A stretch of 45,591 nt of DNA from JAIPJA01 sp964390115 (GTDB taxonomy: Bacteria; Patescibacteriota; Patescibacteriia; Patescibacteriales; UBA12465). The translations under genes and the position numbers were made by a program. This document shows positions 24,841-32,804 of this stretch, piece after piece. The stretch covers positions 1-45,591 of the forward strand of contig CAYMGT010000002.1 of the NCBI GenBank assembly GCA_964390115.1. Reading direction: 5' to 3'. The stretch's first letter is position 1. Every line of letters starts with the position of its first letter. A model generated the notes under the pieces. The model ran no database searches. It was not told the DNA's origin and saw only the letters and a list, made by a program, of their open reading frames with translations.

Positions 24841-26622
24841 ATGTCAAAAGAAAATTTACAAGCTGACAAAATTTATAGGATAAGACATTCATTGTCACAT
24901 ATTTTAGCCAAAGCGATTAAAGATCTATGGCCTCAAGCTAAATTAGCTATAGGTCCTGCTATAGATAATGGTTTCTACTATGATATAGATTTTTTAGGAG
25001 TGAAAATTAGTTCAGATGATTTAGAAAAAATAGAGAAACGAATGAAAGATATTATAAACAGTAATCTTGAGTTTAGTCAGTTTGTTTTGCCAATAAATGA
25101 GGCTATAGATAAAGAAGAAAAAGCTGGTGAGAAATATAAGGTGGAGCTTATTAAAGATTTAAAAGATAAGGGTGAAAAAGAGCTTAGCTACTTCCAGGTA
25201 GGGGACTTTATAGACCTCTGCAAGGGTCCTCATGTAAGCAGTACTCAACAAATTGATACTAGAGCTTTTTCACTTTTTAAATTAGCTGGTGCTTATTGGC
25301 GAGGAGATGAGAACAGGGAAATGTTAACTAGAATTTATGGTTTAGCTTTTTTAAGTAAAAAAGAGTTAATAGATTATAAAAAGATGTTAGAAGAAGCTGA
25401 GGCTAGAGATCATAGAAAATTAGGCAAGGAGTTGGGTTTGTTTGTTTTCTCAGATGTAGTAGGCAAGGGACTGCCAATGTTTACAGAAAAAGGTGCAGCT
25501 ATGAGAAGAGTTTTAGAGAGATTTATTGTTGATGAAGAAATAAAGAGAGGCTACAAGCATGTTATTACTCCTGACTTAGCTAAGTTAGACTTATATAAAA
25601 AATCAGGTCATTATCCTTACTATAAAGATTCAATGTATTCTCCTATTAAAATTGATGAAGAAGAATTTATGCTTCGTCCCATGGCTTGTCCGCATCATTT
25701 TGAGATGTATTTAGCTGAGCCCAAAAGCTATAGAGAGTTACCAGTTAGGCTAGCAGAGTTAGCAAAACTATATCGTTATGAACAATCAGGTGAATTATCA
25801 GGTCTTATGAGGGTTAGAAGTTTTTGTTTAGCAGACTCTCACATAATTTGTGCTGATAGTAAGCAAGCCAAGGAAGAGGTGGTTGGTGTATTGGATTTAA
25901 TTGATTTTGTTTGTGAAAAATTAGGACTTAAACCTATTAAAGATTATTGGTATAGATTATCTTTAGGTGATAGAAATGATACTAAGAAATATTATAAAAA
26001 TGATAAGGCTTGGAATGAAGCTGAAGAAAGTCTAATAGAAGTATTAAAAGAAAGAAAGTCAGAGTATGTGAAAGCAGAAGCGGAAGCAGCCTTTTATGGT
26101 CCGAAAATAGATGTACAAATGAAAAATGTTTTAGGTAAAGAAGAAACTGCTTTTACTGTTCAATGGGACTTTGTTATGCCTGAGAGATTTAATTTAGTTT
26201 ACACAAATAAAGAAGGGAAGGAGCAAAAGACTGTAGTTGTTCATAGGTCTTCTATTGGGGCAATAGAGAGAGTTATGGCTTTTCTAATAGAATTCTATGC
26301 AGGACGCTTTCCTCTTTGGCTGTCTCCCGTACAAGTGAAGTTAGTCTCAGTGGGTGAAAAACATATTGATTTTGTAAAGAGTTTAGATAGTGAATTTAAA
26401 GGAGAGGGAATAAGATCTGAAATAGATATTAGTGATGAGACCGTGGGTAATAAGATTAGAAAATCTGCTCTAGAGAAGAACCCATATATTTTAGTTATAG
26501 GCGACAAAGAGATAGAATCAGAAAAATTTGCTATAAGAGTAAGGGGCGAGAAAGATACAATATCTTTATCTAAGGAAGATTTTATTAAGAGATTAAAAGA
26601 GGAAATTGCTAATTTTATATAG
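24841..26622 (+). CDS. thrS: Threonyl-tRNA synthetase
   Basis: This class II synthetase has 593 residues. The editing domain is at the N-terminus (HSLSHILAKAI, then the second half of its metal site in YFQVGDFIDLCKGPHV). The catalytic core has MLRPMACPHHFEMY (zinc Cys about 282), GLMRVRSF of motif 2 (about 320), ADSHIIC (zinc His about 333) and VVVHRSSIG (zinc His about 467) ahead of motif 3. The C-terminal anticodon-binding domain begins at about WLSPVQVKL. The N-terminal TGS domain of the E. coli enzyme is missing: the protein opens directly with the editing domain. The gene lies 30 bp downstream of its T-box terminator. Confidence 0.96.
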   Translation: MSKENLQADKIYRIRHSLSHILAKAIKDLWPQAKLAIGPAIDNGFYYDIDFLGVKISSDDLEKIEKRMKDIINSNLEFSQFVLPINEAIDKEEKAGEKYKVELIKDLKDKGEKELSYFQVGDFIDLCKGPHVSSTQQIDTRAFSLFKLAGAYWRGDENREMLTRIYGLAFLSKKELIDYKKMLEEAEARDHRKLGKELGLFVFSDVVGKGLPMFTEKGAAMRRVLERFIVDEEIKRGYKHVITPDLAKLDLYKKSGHYPYYKDSMYSPIKIDEEEFMLRPMACPHHFEMYLAEPKSYRELPVRLAELAKLYRYEQSGELSGLMRVRSFCLADSHIICADSKQAKEEVVGVLDLIDFVCEKLGLKPIKDYWYRLSLGDRNDTKKYYKNDKAWNEAEESLIEVLKERKSEYVKAEAEAAFYGPKIDVQMKNVLGKEETAFTVQWDFVMPERFNLVYTNKEGKEQKTVVVHRSSIGAIERVMAFLIEFYAGRFPLWLSPVQVKLVSVGEKHIDFVKSLDSEFKGEGIRSEIDISDETVGNKIRKSALEKNPYILVIGDKEIESEKFAIRVRGEKDTISLSKEDFIKRLKEEIANFI

Positions 26623-26630
26623 TACAAAAG

Positions 26631-26639
26631 TTATCCACA
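26631..26639 (+). promoter_or_regulatory. Perfect DnaA box
   Basis: TTATCCACA lies 8 bp after the thrS stop and 10 bp before the -35 of the downstream RNA unit. A single box, so an origin is not implied. Confidence 0.35.
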
Positions 26640-26648
26640 GTCATGCTC

Positions 26649-26677
26649 TTGACATAATTATAATTTTAGTATATTAT
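26649..26677 (+). promoter_or_regulatory. Promoter of the unassigned structured RNA
   Basis: Perfect TTGACA (26649-26654), a 17-bp spacer and TATTAT (26672-26677). A perfect TATAAT at 26675-26680 overlaps it with 20-bp spacing. The expected start is about 26684-26688. Confidence 0.6.
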
Positions 26678-26683
26678 AATAAT

Positions 26684-27069
26684 ACAAAATGGTTGAATAT
26701 GATGTACATTATAATTTTGGCTTTAATTGCCTCCATTGAATTTACTTCTTTTAGGAGTAACCATATCAATGGTGTAGCAATTTCTACGCCAACGCAAATC
26801 ATTCAGCCAGGAATAGTCGGCACCTTTCGGGAAACCTTATATTTATCGCCACCTTTTCAATTAGAGGTATTGCGAGTAAGACCCGCGCCAGCCGACAAAC
26901 TGCCGAATTGGATATACAACCGTGCACAATGTGCGCTTATTTCTGCCCAATGGCAACCTGGCTAGCTATAGCTAATCTTTCGCACCAAACCGGTCAATAA
27001 GCTTAGTAATATGCAAATAAAATCTTATGGGACCAAGCATTAACCGTCATGCTAAGGTCCCTTTTTTTT
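26684..27069 (+). ncRNA. Unassigned structured RNA, about 385 nt
   Basis: The stretch is clearly richer in G+C than the genes around it, has its own promoter and ends in a strong terminator. Several perfect helices can be drawn: CCATTGA (26733-26739) with TCAATGG (26766-26772); GGTGTAG (26771) with CTACGCC (26784), one G-U; AGCCAGG (26805-26811) with CCTGGCT (26957-26963), which encloses GTCGGC (26816-26821) with GCCGAC (26891-26896), and TGCC/ATTGG (26901-26911) with CCAAT/GGCA (26947-26955). This gives a closed multi-branch domain. I find none of the signature sequences of tmRNA, RNase P RNA, SRP RNA or rRNA. An 89-codon frame with an N-terminal hydrophobic stretch (26699-26968) also crosses it, so a protein is a weaker alternative. 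Confidence 0.65.
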
Positions 27070-27070
27070 A
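27029..27070 (+). terminator. Terminator of the structured RNA
   Basis: GGGACC (27029-27034) and AGCAT (27036-27040) pair with ATGCT (27049-27053) and GGTCCC (27056-27061), followed by eight T. This is one of the strongest terminators in the window. Confidence 0.85.
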
Positions 27071-27116
27071 TTTAAAAAAAAAGCATCTTATATAAAAACA
27101 CTTTTTCTTATTTCTT

Positions 27117-28046
27117 TTATTTCCAGGCTAATTCTTTATCCCCTTTATAAATAGATATAGCATCTTTTAAGCTAAAGTTATATAAGACTATGGCTGATAT
27201 AGCGTTAGCTAGTCGTATAGCATCAGGTAGGGATTTTTGGTGTATATTTCTACCAATAGCTACACCTCTAGCTTTAGAAATTTTTATTTGTTTCTCAATA
27301 GTTTCAAGTAATTTTTTTGGATCTTTACCGGATCCTCCAACGCATAAAACTCCTGTTTTACCAGCGGCCGAGATAACTTCTTGAAAGTTTTCTGCTACAT
27401 CTTTATCTTTAGAATCGTAAGGATATTTAACTTTAACAAAATCAGCTCCTAAACAAGTGGCCACACCTGCTCCACCAGCAATTAAATGTATATCATCTTC
27501 ATTTTTAACTGTAGTTCCTCTAGGATACATCCAAATGATCGCTAAAAGACCAGCCTGATGAGCTTGTTGAATTATTTGAGCTGCTTCACTTAGCATGGCT
27601 ACTTCGTTATCAGAGCCAATATAAATAGTATAACCAACACCGACTATATTTAAATCATTAGCTTCTTTTAAATCTACTACCTCAGAGACTGAGTGCCAAG
27701 CTAGACTTATAGGGTTGTTAGTTTTATGTAAATTTGTTCTAGAATTAAGCTTTATTAAATAAGGAATTTTAGGATATTCTTTGGCGTAACTTGAGATTAG
27801 GCCTAGTTGAGAAGCAAACACCCCTATATTGGCTTGACTGGCAATTTCAAAAAAATGTCTAGGAGCACTGTCATCAGGATGAATATCTTTACCTACAAAA
27901 TAATCATTTAAATGTTCTACTTTTTGATCACCAGCAAAGAGCATTAATCGCCCTGTGCCTTTTGTGGCTAATTGCCAATTTTTTTTATATTCTTTAATTT
28001 TACTTTTTGGTACTGAAGCAGGAATATTTACTAATTTAAGACTCAT
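27117..28046 (-). CDS. Class I (archaeal-type) fructose-bisphosphate aldolase family protein
   Basis: The 309-residue TIM-barrel protein belongs to the DeoC/LacD/archaeal FBA superfamily, which uses a Schiff-base lysine. Supporting parts are LFAGDQKVEHLN (36-47), YLIKLNSRTN (96-105), VGVGYTIYIGS, LAIIWMYPRG (168-177), the lysine-bearing ADFVKVKYPYD (201-211) and the phosphate-binding VLCVGGSGKD (233-242). The likely reaction is fructose-1,6-bisphosphate cleavage in the cytoplasm, but related aldolases act on other ketose phosphates. It is transcribed divergently from the next gene and is alone. TAA stop. Confidence 0.8.
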   Translation of the reverse strand: MSLKLVNIPASVPKSKIKEYKKNWQLATKGTGRLMLFAGDQKVEHLNDYFVGKDIHPDDSAPRHFFEIASQANIGVFASQLGLISSYAKEYPKIPYLIKLNSRTNLHKTNNPISLAWHSVSEVVDLKEANDLNIVGVGYTIYIGSDNEVAMLSEAAQIIQQAHQAGLLAIIWMYPRGTTVKNEDDIHLIAGGAGVATCLGADFVKVKYPYDSKDKDVAENFQEVISAAGKTGVLCVGGSGKDPKKLLETIEKQIKISKARGVAIGRNIHQKSLPDAIRLANAISAIVLYNFSLKDAISIYKGDKELAWK

Positions 28047-28074
28047 AATTTTATTTTTTAAAATTTTTATTATG

Positions 28075-28083
28075 TGATATGAT
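28075..28083 (+). promoter_or_regulatory. Possible extended -10 promoter in the divergent gap
   Basis: TGA-TATGAT (hexamer 28078-28083) lies 26 bp before the ATG at 28110. On the opposite strand a TATAAT (28097-28102) could serve the aldolase gene. Confidence 0.3.
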
Positions 28084-28109
28084 GTAAGTAATTATTATTA
28101 TATCATTCT

Positions 28110-29003
28110 ATGGGAAAAAATAAAAATGATGATTTAAAGGCTTATAAAGATTTAGACGGCATATCAAATAAAAGTTTAAATTTTAGTCTTTGGTTTATAG
28201 ATAACAGAAAAAAATTTATCTTAGCTATTATTGTGGTATTAATTCTAGCTTCAGCGGGATTTTTTATGTATTCCGGTTATCATTACGGTTATTATCTTTT
28301 AAAAGGTAAGTCTCAAGATGAGGAAATGTTAAGACAACTTAGTGATTTCCAATCTTTACCTGAGGAATATAGGAATAAAAATTCTGCTCAAAACCTTATT
28401 TTTTATAAACCAGAAATATTAGCTAAGGATGATAATTTTGATATAGTTAATTTAGTAGAAAATCCCAATCAGAATTACTATGCTAAGTTTGACTATTGTT
28501 TTTCTCAGTTTAATGAAGATATCTATTGCGATCAAGCTTTTATTTTTCCTCTAGAAAAAAAATATTTATTAGCTTTATCTCAAGAATTAAATGCTAGCTT
28601 ATCAGCTGAGCTGATAATAAAGAACTTATCATGGTCAAGAATAAATTTACATATTTATCCTGACTGGTCTAAATATTATAGTGAGCACTTAAATTTTCCT
28701 TTAACAGAAGTTATGTTTAAGCCAGGGCATAAAAGCCAATTTTCTAATAAGATATCTTTAGACAGTTTAGAATTTCAAATAAGTAATGATACAGCCTATA
28801 ATTACTGGGAAGTGCCACTAAGCATTGTTGTATTAAATGGTTCAAGAGTAGTGGGGGCTAATAAGTATTTGTTAAATAAGTTTTATTCTGGAGAAACTCA
28901 AACTGTTCGCTTAGTATGGTCGGGAAATATTTCTCAAGCTTCAGAGATTAAAATTGATCCTAGTTTAAATATAACTGACCCAGATATTTTTATCAGTTAT
29001 TAA
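28110..29003 (+). CDS. Single-pass membrane protein of unknown function
   Basis: The 297-residue protein has a charged cytoplasmic N-terminus, one membrane span (about 36-56) and a large outer domain. That domain carries one cysteine pair (YCFSQFNEDIYCDQAF, about 128-143) that could form a disulfide, many aromatic residues and a C-terminal beta-like portion (LDSLEFQISNDTAYNYWEVPLSIVVLNGSRVVG-type strands, about 210-250). I do not recognise a family. The gene is 5 bp upstream of the rodA/ftsW-type gene, so a part in cell-wall synthesis is suggested only by position. Confidence 0.6.
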   Translation: MGKNKNDDLKAYKDLDGISNKSLNFSLWFIDNRKKFILAIIVVLILASAGFFMYSGYHYGYYLLKGKSQDEEMLRQLSDFQSLPEEYRNKNSAQNLIFYKPEILAKDDNFDIVNLVENPNQNYYAKFDYCFSQFNEDIYCDQAFIFPLEKKYLLALSQELNASLSAELIIKNLSWSRINLHIYPDWSKYYSEHLNFPLTEVMFKPGHKSQFSNKISLDSLEFQISNDTAYNYWEVPLSIVVLNGSRVVGANKYLLNKFYSGETQTVRLVWSGNISQASEIKIDPSLNITDPDIFISY

Positions 29004-29008
29004 ATATT

Positions 29009-30115
29009 ATGTTTTCAAAACTTAAGTCGCATTTTAAAAAATTTGATTGGATTTTATTTTTATCAGCTTTTCTTCTGTGTTGTTTTGGCTTAATAGAAAT
29101 TTATAGTATTGCTGTAGGGCAAGGAGCGTCTAGTTTTGCTAACTTTAAAAAACAAGCCTTGTTTGTTAGTTTGGGAATTATATTGATGTTTTTAATTAGT
29201 TTTATAGATATTTACTTTTTGAAGAGTTTAAGAAAATATTTTTATCTAGCCGCAGTTCTAATTTTAATGGCAGTTTTATTCTTTGGTTCTACTTTTCGTG
29301 GTACTACAGGCTGGTTTAACATACTAGGCTTTGGTATTCAGCCTGTAGAATTAGTTAAAGTTATCTTAATTTTAGTTTTGGCTGGTTTTTTTAGCAGTCT
29401 CTCCACCCGTGTTAAAAGTTTTAGACATTTACTTTTATCAATTTTATTAGCTTTTGGACTAATTGTTTTAATTTTACTACAACCAGATTTTGGCTCAGCT
29501 TTCATATTATTATCAATTTGGTTTTTCTTATTATTTTTTTCTGGGTTTAATAGGAAATATATAATATCAATTATTCTATTAGGTGTAGTAGTTTTTAGTA
29601 GTCTATGGTTAGTATTCTTTCAACCCTATCAAAAACAAAGAATTTTAACATTTTTAAATTTAAATCAAAGCTCCTTAGAGGAAGGTTATAATGTTTCTCA
29701 AGCCATTATTGCCGTTGGCTCAGGTGGTTTAACTGGTAGAGGAGTTGGTTTTGGTTCTCAGTCTCAATTAAAATTTTTACCAGAGGCACAAAATGATTTT
29801 ATATTCGCTGTCATATCCGAAGAACTTGGCTTTCTTGGAGTTTCACTGCTACTATTTTTCTTCTTAGTATTTCTTTCTAGATTACTATTGCGAGTTAGAA
29901 AATTAAAGGATGATTTTGCGATTTATTTTGTTTTGGGCTCCTTGGGCTTGATTTTTATTCAAATGTTTATTAATATTGGTATGAACATAGGTATATTCCC
30001 AGTCGTAGGAATATCTTTGCCTTTTGTAAGTTATGGGGGTAGTGCTATCATCTCCAGCTTTATATTACTAGGCTTATTACAAAATATAATTATTCAATCT
30101 AAAATTAAATATTGA
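29009..30115 (+). CDS. rodA: SEDS-family glycosyltransferase (RodA/FtsW)
   Basis: SEDS proteins polymerise lipid II into glycan strands together with a class B PBP. The 368-residue, roughly ten-span protein has GIQPVELVKVILIL (about 112-125), LQPDFGSAFILL, GRGVGFGSQSQLKFLPEAQNDFIFAVISEELGF (about 243-275, the catalytic loop region) and FPVVGISLPFVSYGGSAI near the end. RodA and FtsW cannot be separated with confidence; the location away from the mraZ cluster favours RodA weakly. It stops with TGA, followed at once by TAA. Confidence 0.9.
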   Translation: MFSKLKSHFKKFDWILFLSAFLLCCFGLIEIYSIAVGQGASSFANFKKQALFVSLGIILMFLISFIDIYFLKSLRKYFYLAAVLILMAVLFFGSTFRGTTGWFNILGFGIQPVELVKVILILVLAGFFSSLSTRVKSFRHLLLSILLAFGLIVLILLQPDFGSAFILLSIWFFLLFFSGFNRKYIISIILLGVVVFSSLWLVFFQPYQKQRILTFLNLNQSSLEEGYNVSQAIIAVGSGGLTGRGVGFGSQSQLKFLPEAQNDFIFAVISEELGFLGVSLLLFFFLVFLSRLLLRVRKLKDDFAIYFVLGSLGLIFIQMFINIGMNIGIFPVVGISLPFVSYGGSAIISSFILLGLLQNIIIQSKIKY

Positions 30116-30159
30116 TAAACAGACTAAAATTGTTTATTGAAATTATTAAAAGAAAAAAT

Positions 30160-30801
30160 ATGAAATTAAAAGCTAATATCAGAAAAAAAGATCAAAAAAG
30201 AGAAAAAGATTTAATTCCTGCGGTTATTTATGGGCCAAGTACTGAAAGTCAACTTTTGTTTTTAGCTAAAGTTGAATTTGAAAAAGTTTATGATAAAGTA
30301 GGTGAATCTAGTCTAATAGATTTAACTGTTGAAGATCAAGAAATGGTTAAAGCTTTAGTTAAAGAAGTTCAATTTCATGTCACTAAAGATAAAATTTTAC
30401 ATGTTGATTTGTATCAAGTCGATATGAAAAAGAAAATTACTACGGAAATACCTTTAGAGTTTATTGGTTCATCAATAGCCGAAAAAGAAAAAGGTGCTTT
30501 AGTTATGAAAAATTTAGATTTTGTAGATGTAGAGTGTCTACCTGGAGATTTAGTTGATTATATTGAGGTTAGTTTAGATAATTTGAAAGACTTTGGTGAA
30601 GCAATACACATACGAGACCTTAAAATACCTGAGGGTATGGAAATATTCAATGAAGAAGATGAGGTTATAGTTAGTGCTATTGAACCTAAACAAGAAGCTG
30701 AACCAGAACCAAGTACTGAGGAAAGTGCTGTATCTGAAGAAGAGCCCAAGAAAGATAAAACAGCTGAGAAGACTGAAGAAAAAGCAGAAGAGAAAAAATA
30801 A
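30160..30801 (+). CDS. rplY: Ribosomal protein bL25 (CTC/TL5 type)
   Basis: The protein binds 5S rRNA in the large subunit. I start it at the ATG at 30160 (MKLKANIRKKDQK); an upstream TTG at 30112 would overlap rodA and add an unlikely leader. Residues 1-90 are the L25 domain (IPAVIYGP, FEKVYDKVGESSLIDL, VQFHVTKDKILHVDLYQV). Residues 95-185 are the TL5_C beta domain (PLEFIGSSIAEKEKGAL, DVECLPGDLVDYIEVSL, GEAIHIRDLKIPEGM). A low-complexity Glu/Lys tail (about 185-213) follows. Length 213 fits CTC-type proteins. Confidence 0.92.
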   Translation: MKLKANIRKKDQKREKDLIPAVIYGPSTESQLLFLAKVEFEKVYDKVGESSLIDLTVEDQEMVKALVKEVQFHVTKDKILHVDLYQVDMKKKITTEIPLEFIGSSIAEKEKGALVMKNLDFVDVECLPGDLVDYIEVSLDNLKDFGEAIHIRDLKIPEGMEIFNEEDEVIVSAIEPKQEAEPEPSTEESAVSEEEPKKDKTAEKTEEKAEEKK

Positions 30802-30802
30802 T

Positions 30803-31933
30803 ATAAATAATATAAAAATTATTAAATTTTTAAAGTTATCAATTTTTAAGAGAGCTAAAAAAAATAAGGTAAGTAATTTTTTATCTTTTCCAGCGATTAT
30901 CGGGCCATTACTTATTATAATAGCCATAATTATTTTATTTTCTCTAGTTATCTGGAGTCTTAATTTAGGCGCTAAGGATGAGTCTATTAATTTGGAGGCT
31001 AGTTTAAATATAGATAAGATATTAGATAAGCAAGAAGAAGATATCTGCTCTAATTGTCAGCCAGACCCTCTAAATGGTGAAATTAGAGATATAGAACCTG
31101 CTTATCCTTTAGCTGTCATAATTGACAATCACTTAGATGCTCGTCCTGCTTTAGGTTTGTCTGAGGCTAAATTAGTTTATGAAATTCCAGTTGAAGGAGG
31201 AATAACTAGATATTTAGCTTTTTTTTCATCAGATCAAGATATTAAAGCTATTGGACCTGTGCGTAGCGCTAGGCCTTATTTTATAGATTTTCTTCAGCCT
31301 TTAAAAGCAGTTTTTGTTCATTGTGGGGGTAGTCCTGAAGCTTTGGTAAATATCATTACTCGAGATATTGTAGATTTAAATGAGTTTTATAATGAAGATT
31401 ATTTTTGGCGAGATGACGCTAGACCCGCTCCTCATAATGTCATAACAAGTTCACAAAAGTTAAATAAATACTTAGATGAGAAAAGTCTAACAGATGTAAA
31501 AATAGAGCCGTGGCTTTTTAATTATGATGACAAGGAAACTAAAGATAAAACAACCTCCTCTACCATTAAAATTGAATATATAGCTGATAGACACGAAGTT
31601 TCTTGGTTGTATAATGAAGAGGATAAAAATTATACTCGCATCTTAGGGGGAGAAGATCATAGAGACGCTGAGGGTAATCTAATTACTGCTAAAACTATAA
31701 TTATTTCTGAGCTAAATTCTGAGGTTATAGATGAAAAATTAAGACTTAAAATACAAACTCAAGGAGAGGGTGAAGCCGTTATTTGTTCTTTAGGAAGTTG
31801 TAATAAGGCACAATGGAAAAAGACTAGTAATGATGATAGGGAAAGATATTATATTAAAAATAAAGAGATAGAATTTTTACCAGGTAATTTTTGGATAGAA
31901 ATAGTTAATGAAGGTATTAATTATAGTTTTTAA
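30803..31933 (+). CDS. DUF3048 (YerB-like) membrane-anchored protein, start uncertain
   Basis: DUF3048 proteins are extracytoplasmic and of unknown role (B. subtilis YerB is one). After a basic stretch and one span (about 60-80 residues into the long frame) comes YPLAVIIDNHLDARPALGLS, VYEIPVEGGITRYLAFF, IGPVRSARPYFIDFL and the second domain beginning DVKIEPWLF, all typical. The reading frame has no ATG, GTG or TTG between the bL25 stop (30801) and the membrane span. Conventional starts (GTG 30674, TTG 30680, GTG 30725) lie inside bL25. The actual start may be one of these, an ATA or ATT near 30803-30823, or an indel may hide the true start. The 3' end overlaps prmC by 17 bp tail-to-tail. Confidence 0.8.
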   Translation: MNNIKIIKFLKLSIFKRAKKNKVSNFLSFPAIIGPLLIIIAIIILFSLVIWSLNLGAKDESINLEASLNIDKILDKQEEDICSNCQPDPLNGEIRDIEPAYPLAVIIDNHLDARPALGLSEAKLVYEIPVEGGITRYLAFFSSDQDIKAIGPVRSARPYFIDFLQPLKAVFVHCGGSPEALVNIITRDIVDLNEFYNEDYFWRDDARPAPHNVITSSQKLNKYLDEKSLTDVKIEPWLFNYDDKETKDKTTSSTIKIEYIADRHEVSWLYNEEDKNYTRILGGEDHRDAEGNLITAKTIIISELNSEVIDEKLRLKIQTQGEGEAVICSLGSCNKAQWKKTSNDDRERYYIKNKEIEFLPGNFWIEIVNEGINYSF

Positions 31934-32804
31934 CAATTATTAGACGATCTTTTTGGTTTAAGTCTTTGATAGTATTAGTTTGTGAGTTTGGTAGTATTTG
32001 TTTAATATAATCTAATAATGGAATTTTTTGTGTAGGATTAATTTCCATAATTAGTTCTATATTTTTATTTTTAAGATTTGTGTTTATTTGTTGTAAAAGT
32101 TTCTTATAGTAGTAAAGACCACTGCCAGAAGCAAGTAGAGCCTTTTTAGGTTCTTTTTTTATACTATCTGATTCTTGCCAAATATTTTTTTCTACATAAG
32201 GTAAATTAGCGAGAATTAAAATTTTTTCTTTTTTAAGTATTTCTGGGAAATTTGCAAGTAAAGAGTTTAATAAGTCAGCTTTTTTAAAAATAATATTCTT
32301 ATCTACTTTAAAAGTTTTAGCATTTTTTTTGGCAATCTTTAAAGCTTTTATAGAGATATCGCTGGCTAGTAAAATATTATTATTTTTTAAATAATCTGGA
32401 GCGTTTTTAATTAAACTAACTATTAAGCAACCTGAACCAGTGCCTATATCAATAATTGCTGAGTTATTGAATTTACGATTTTTAAGTAGGTCTATATATA
32501 ATTCAGATTCAGGACGGGGAACTAAGACATTCTTATTTACATAAAAATTTAAATTATAGAAAGTTTGCTCTTTTTTAAGGTAGGCGAGCGGAACACCTTT
32601 TAATCTTTGTTTGAGCCAATAATTAATTTTTAATATTTTAAAAAAACCAACTTTTTGTTGGGGACTGGTAATTATTTGGTTTAAACTAAGATTTAAAGCA
32701 GACTTAATTAAGTGTTCACTTTCAGATGCGGGGTATAAAAAATTTGATTTTTTAAATTTATAGTCAAGCTTTTCTTTAAGATTTAAAAGTTTCATTTTTT
32801 TCAT
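31917..32804 (-). CDS. prmC: Release-factor glutamine methyltransferase PrmC
   Basis: PrmC (HemK) methylates the glutamine of the GGQ motif in RF1 and RF2. The 295-residue protein has a helical N-terminal domain ending in VPLAYLKKEQTFYNLNFYV (71-89), VPRPESE, the SAM-binding GTGSGC (121-126) and, where NPPY is usual, NLPYVE (200-205). The second residue change is tolerated in related methyltransferases but is worth noting. It overlaps the end of prfA by 29 bp, the classical prfA-prmC pair, and so modifies the product of its upstream neighbour. Confidence 0.9.
   Translation of the reverse strand: MKKMKLLNLKEKLDYKFKKSNFLYPASESEHLIKSALNLSLNQIITSPQQKVGFFKILKINYWLKQRLKGVPLAYLKKEQTFYNLNFYVNKNVLVPRPESELYIDLLKNRKFNNSAIIDIGTGSGCLIVSLIKNAPDYLKNNNILLASDISIKALKIAKKNAKTFKVDKNIIFKKADLLNSLLANFPEILKKEKILILANLPYVEKNIWQESDSIKKEPKKALLASGSGLYYYKKLLQQINTNLKNKNIELIMEINPTQKIPLLDYIKQILPNSQTNTIKDLNQKDRLIIVKNYN

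Noticed and set aside
26699..26968. 89-codon reading frame with a hydrophobic N-terminus inside the GC-rich island
   Set aside because: Its codon use is far from that of neighbouring genes, and the same bases form perfect helices bounded by promoter and terminator. A structured RNA explains the island better, although a small protein cannot be excluded.
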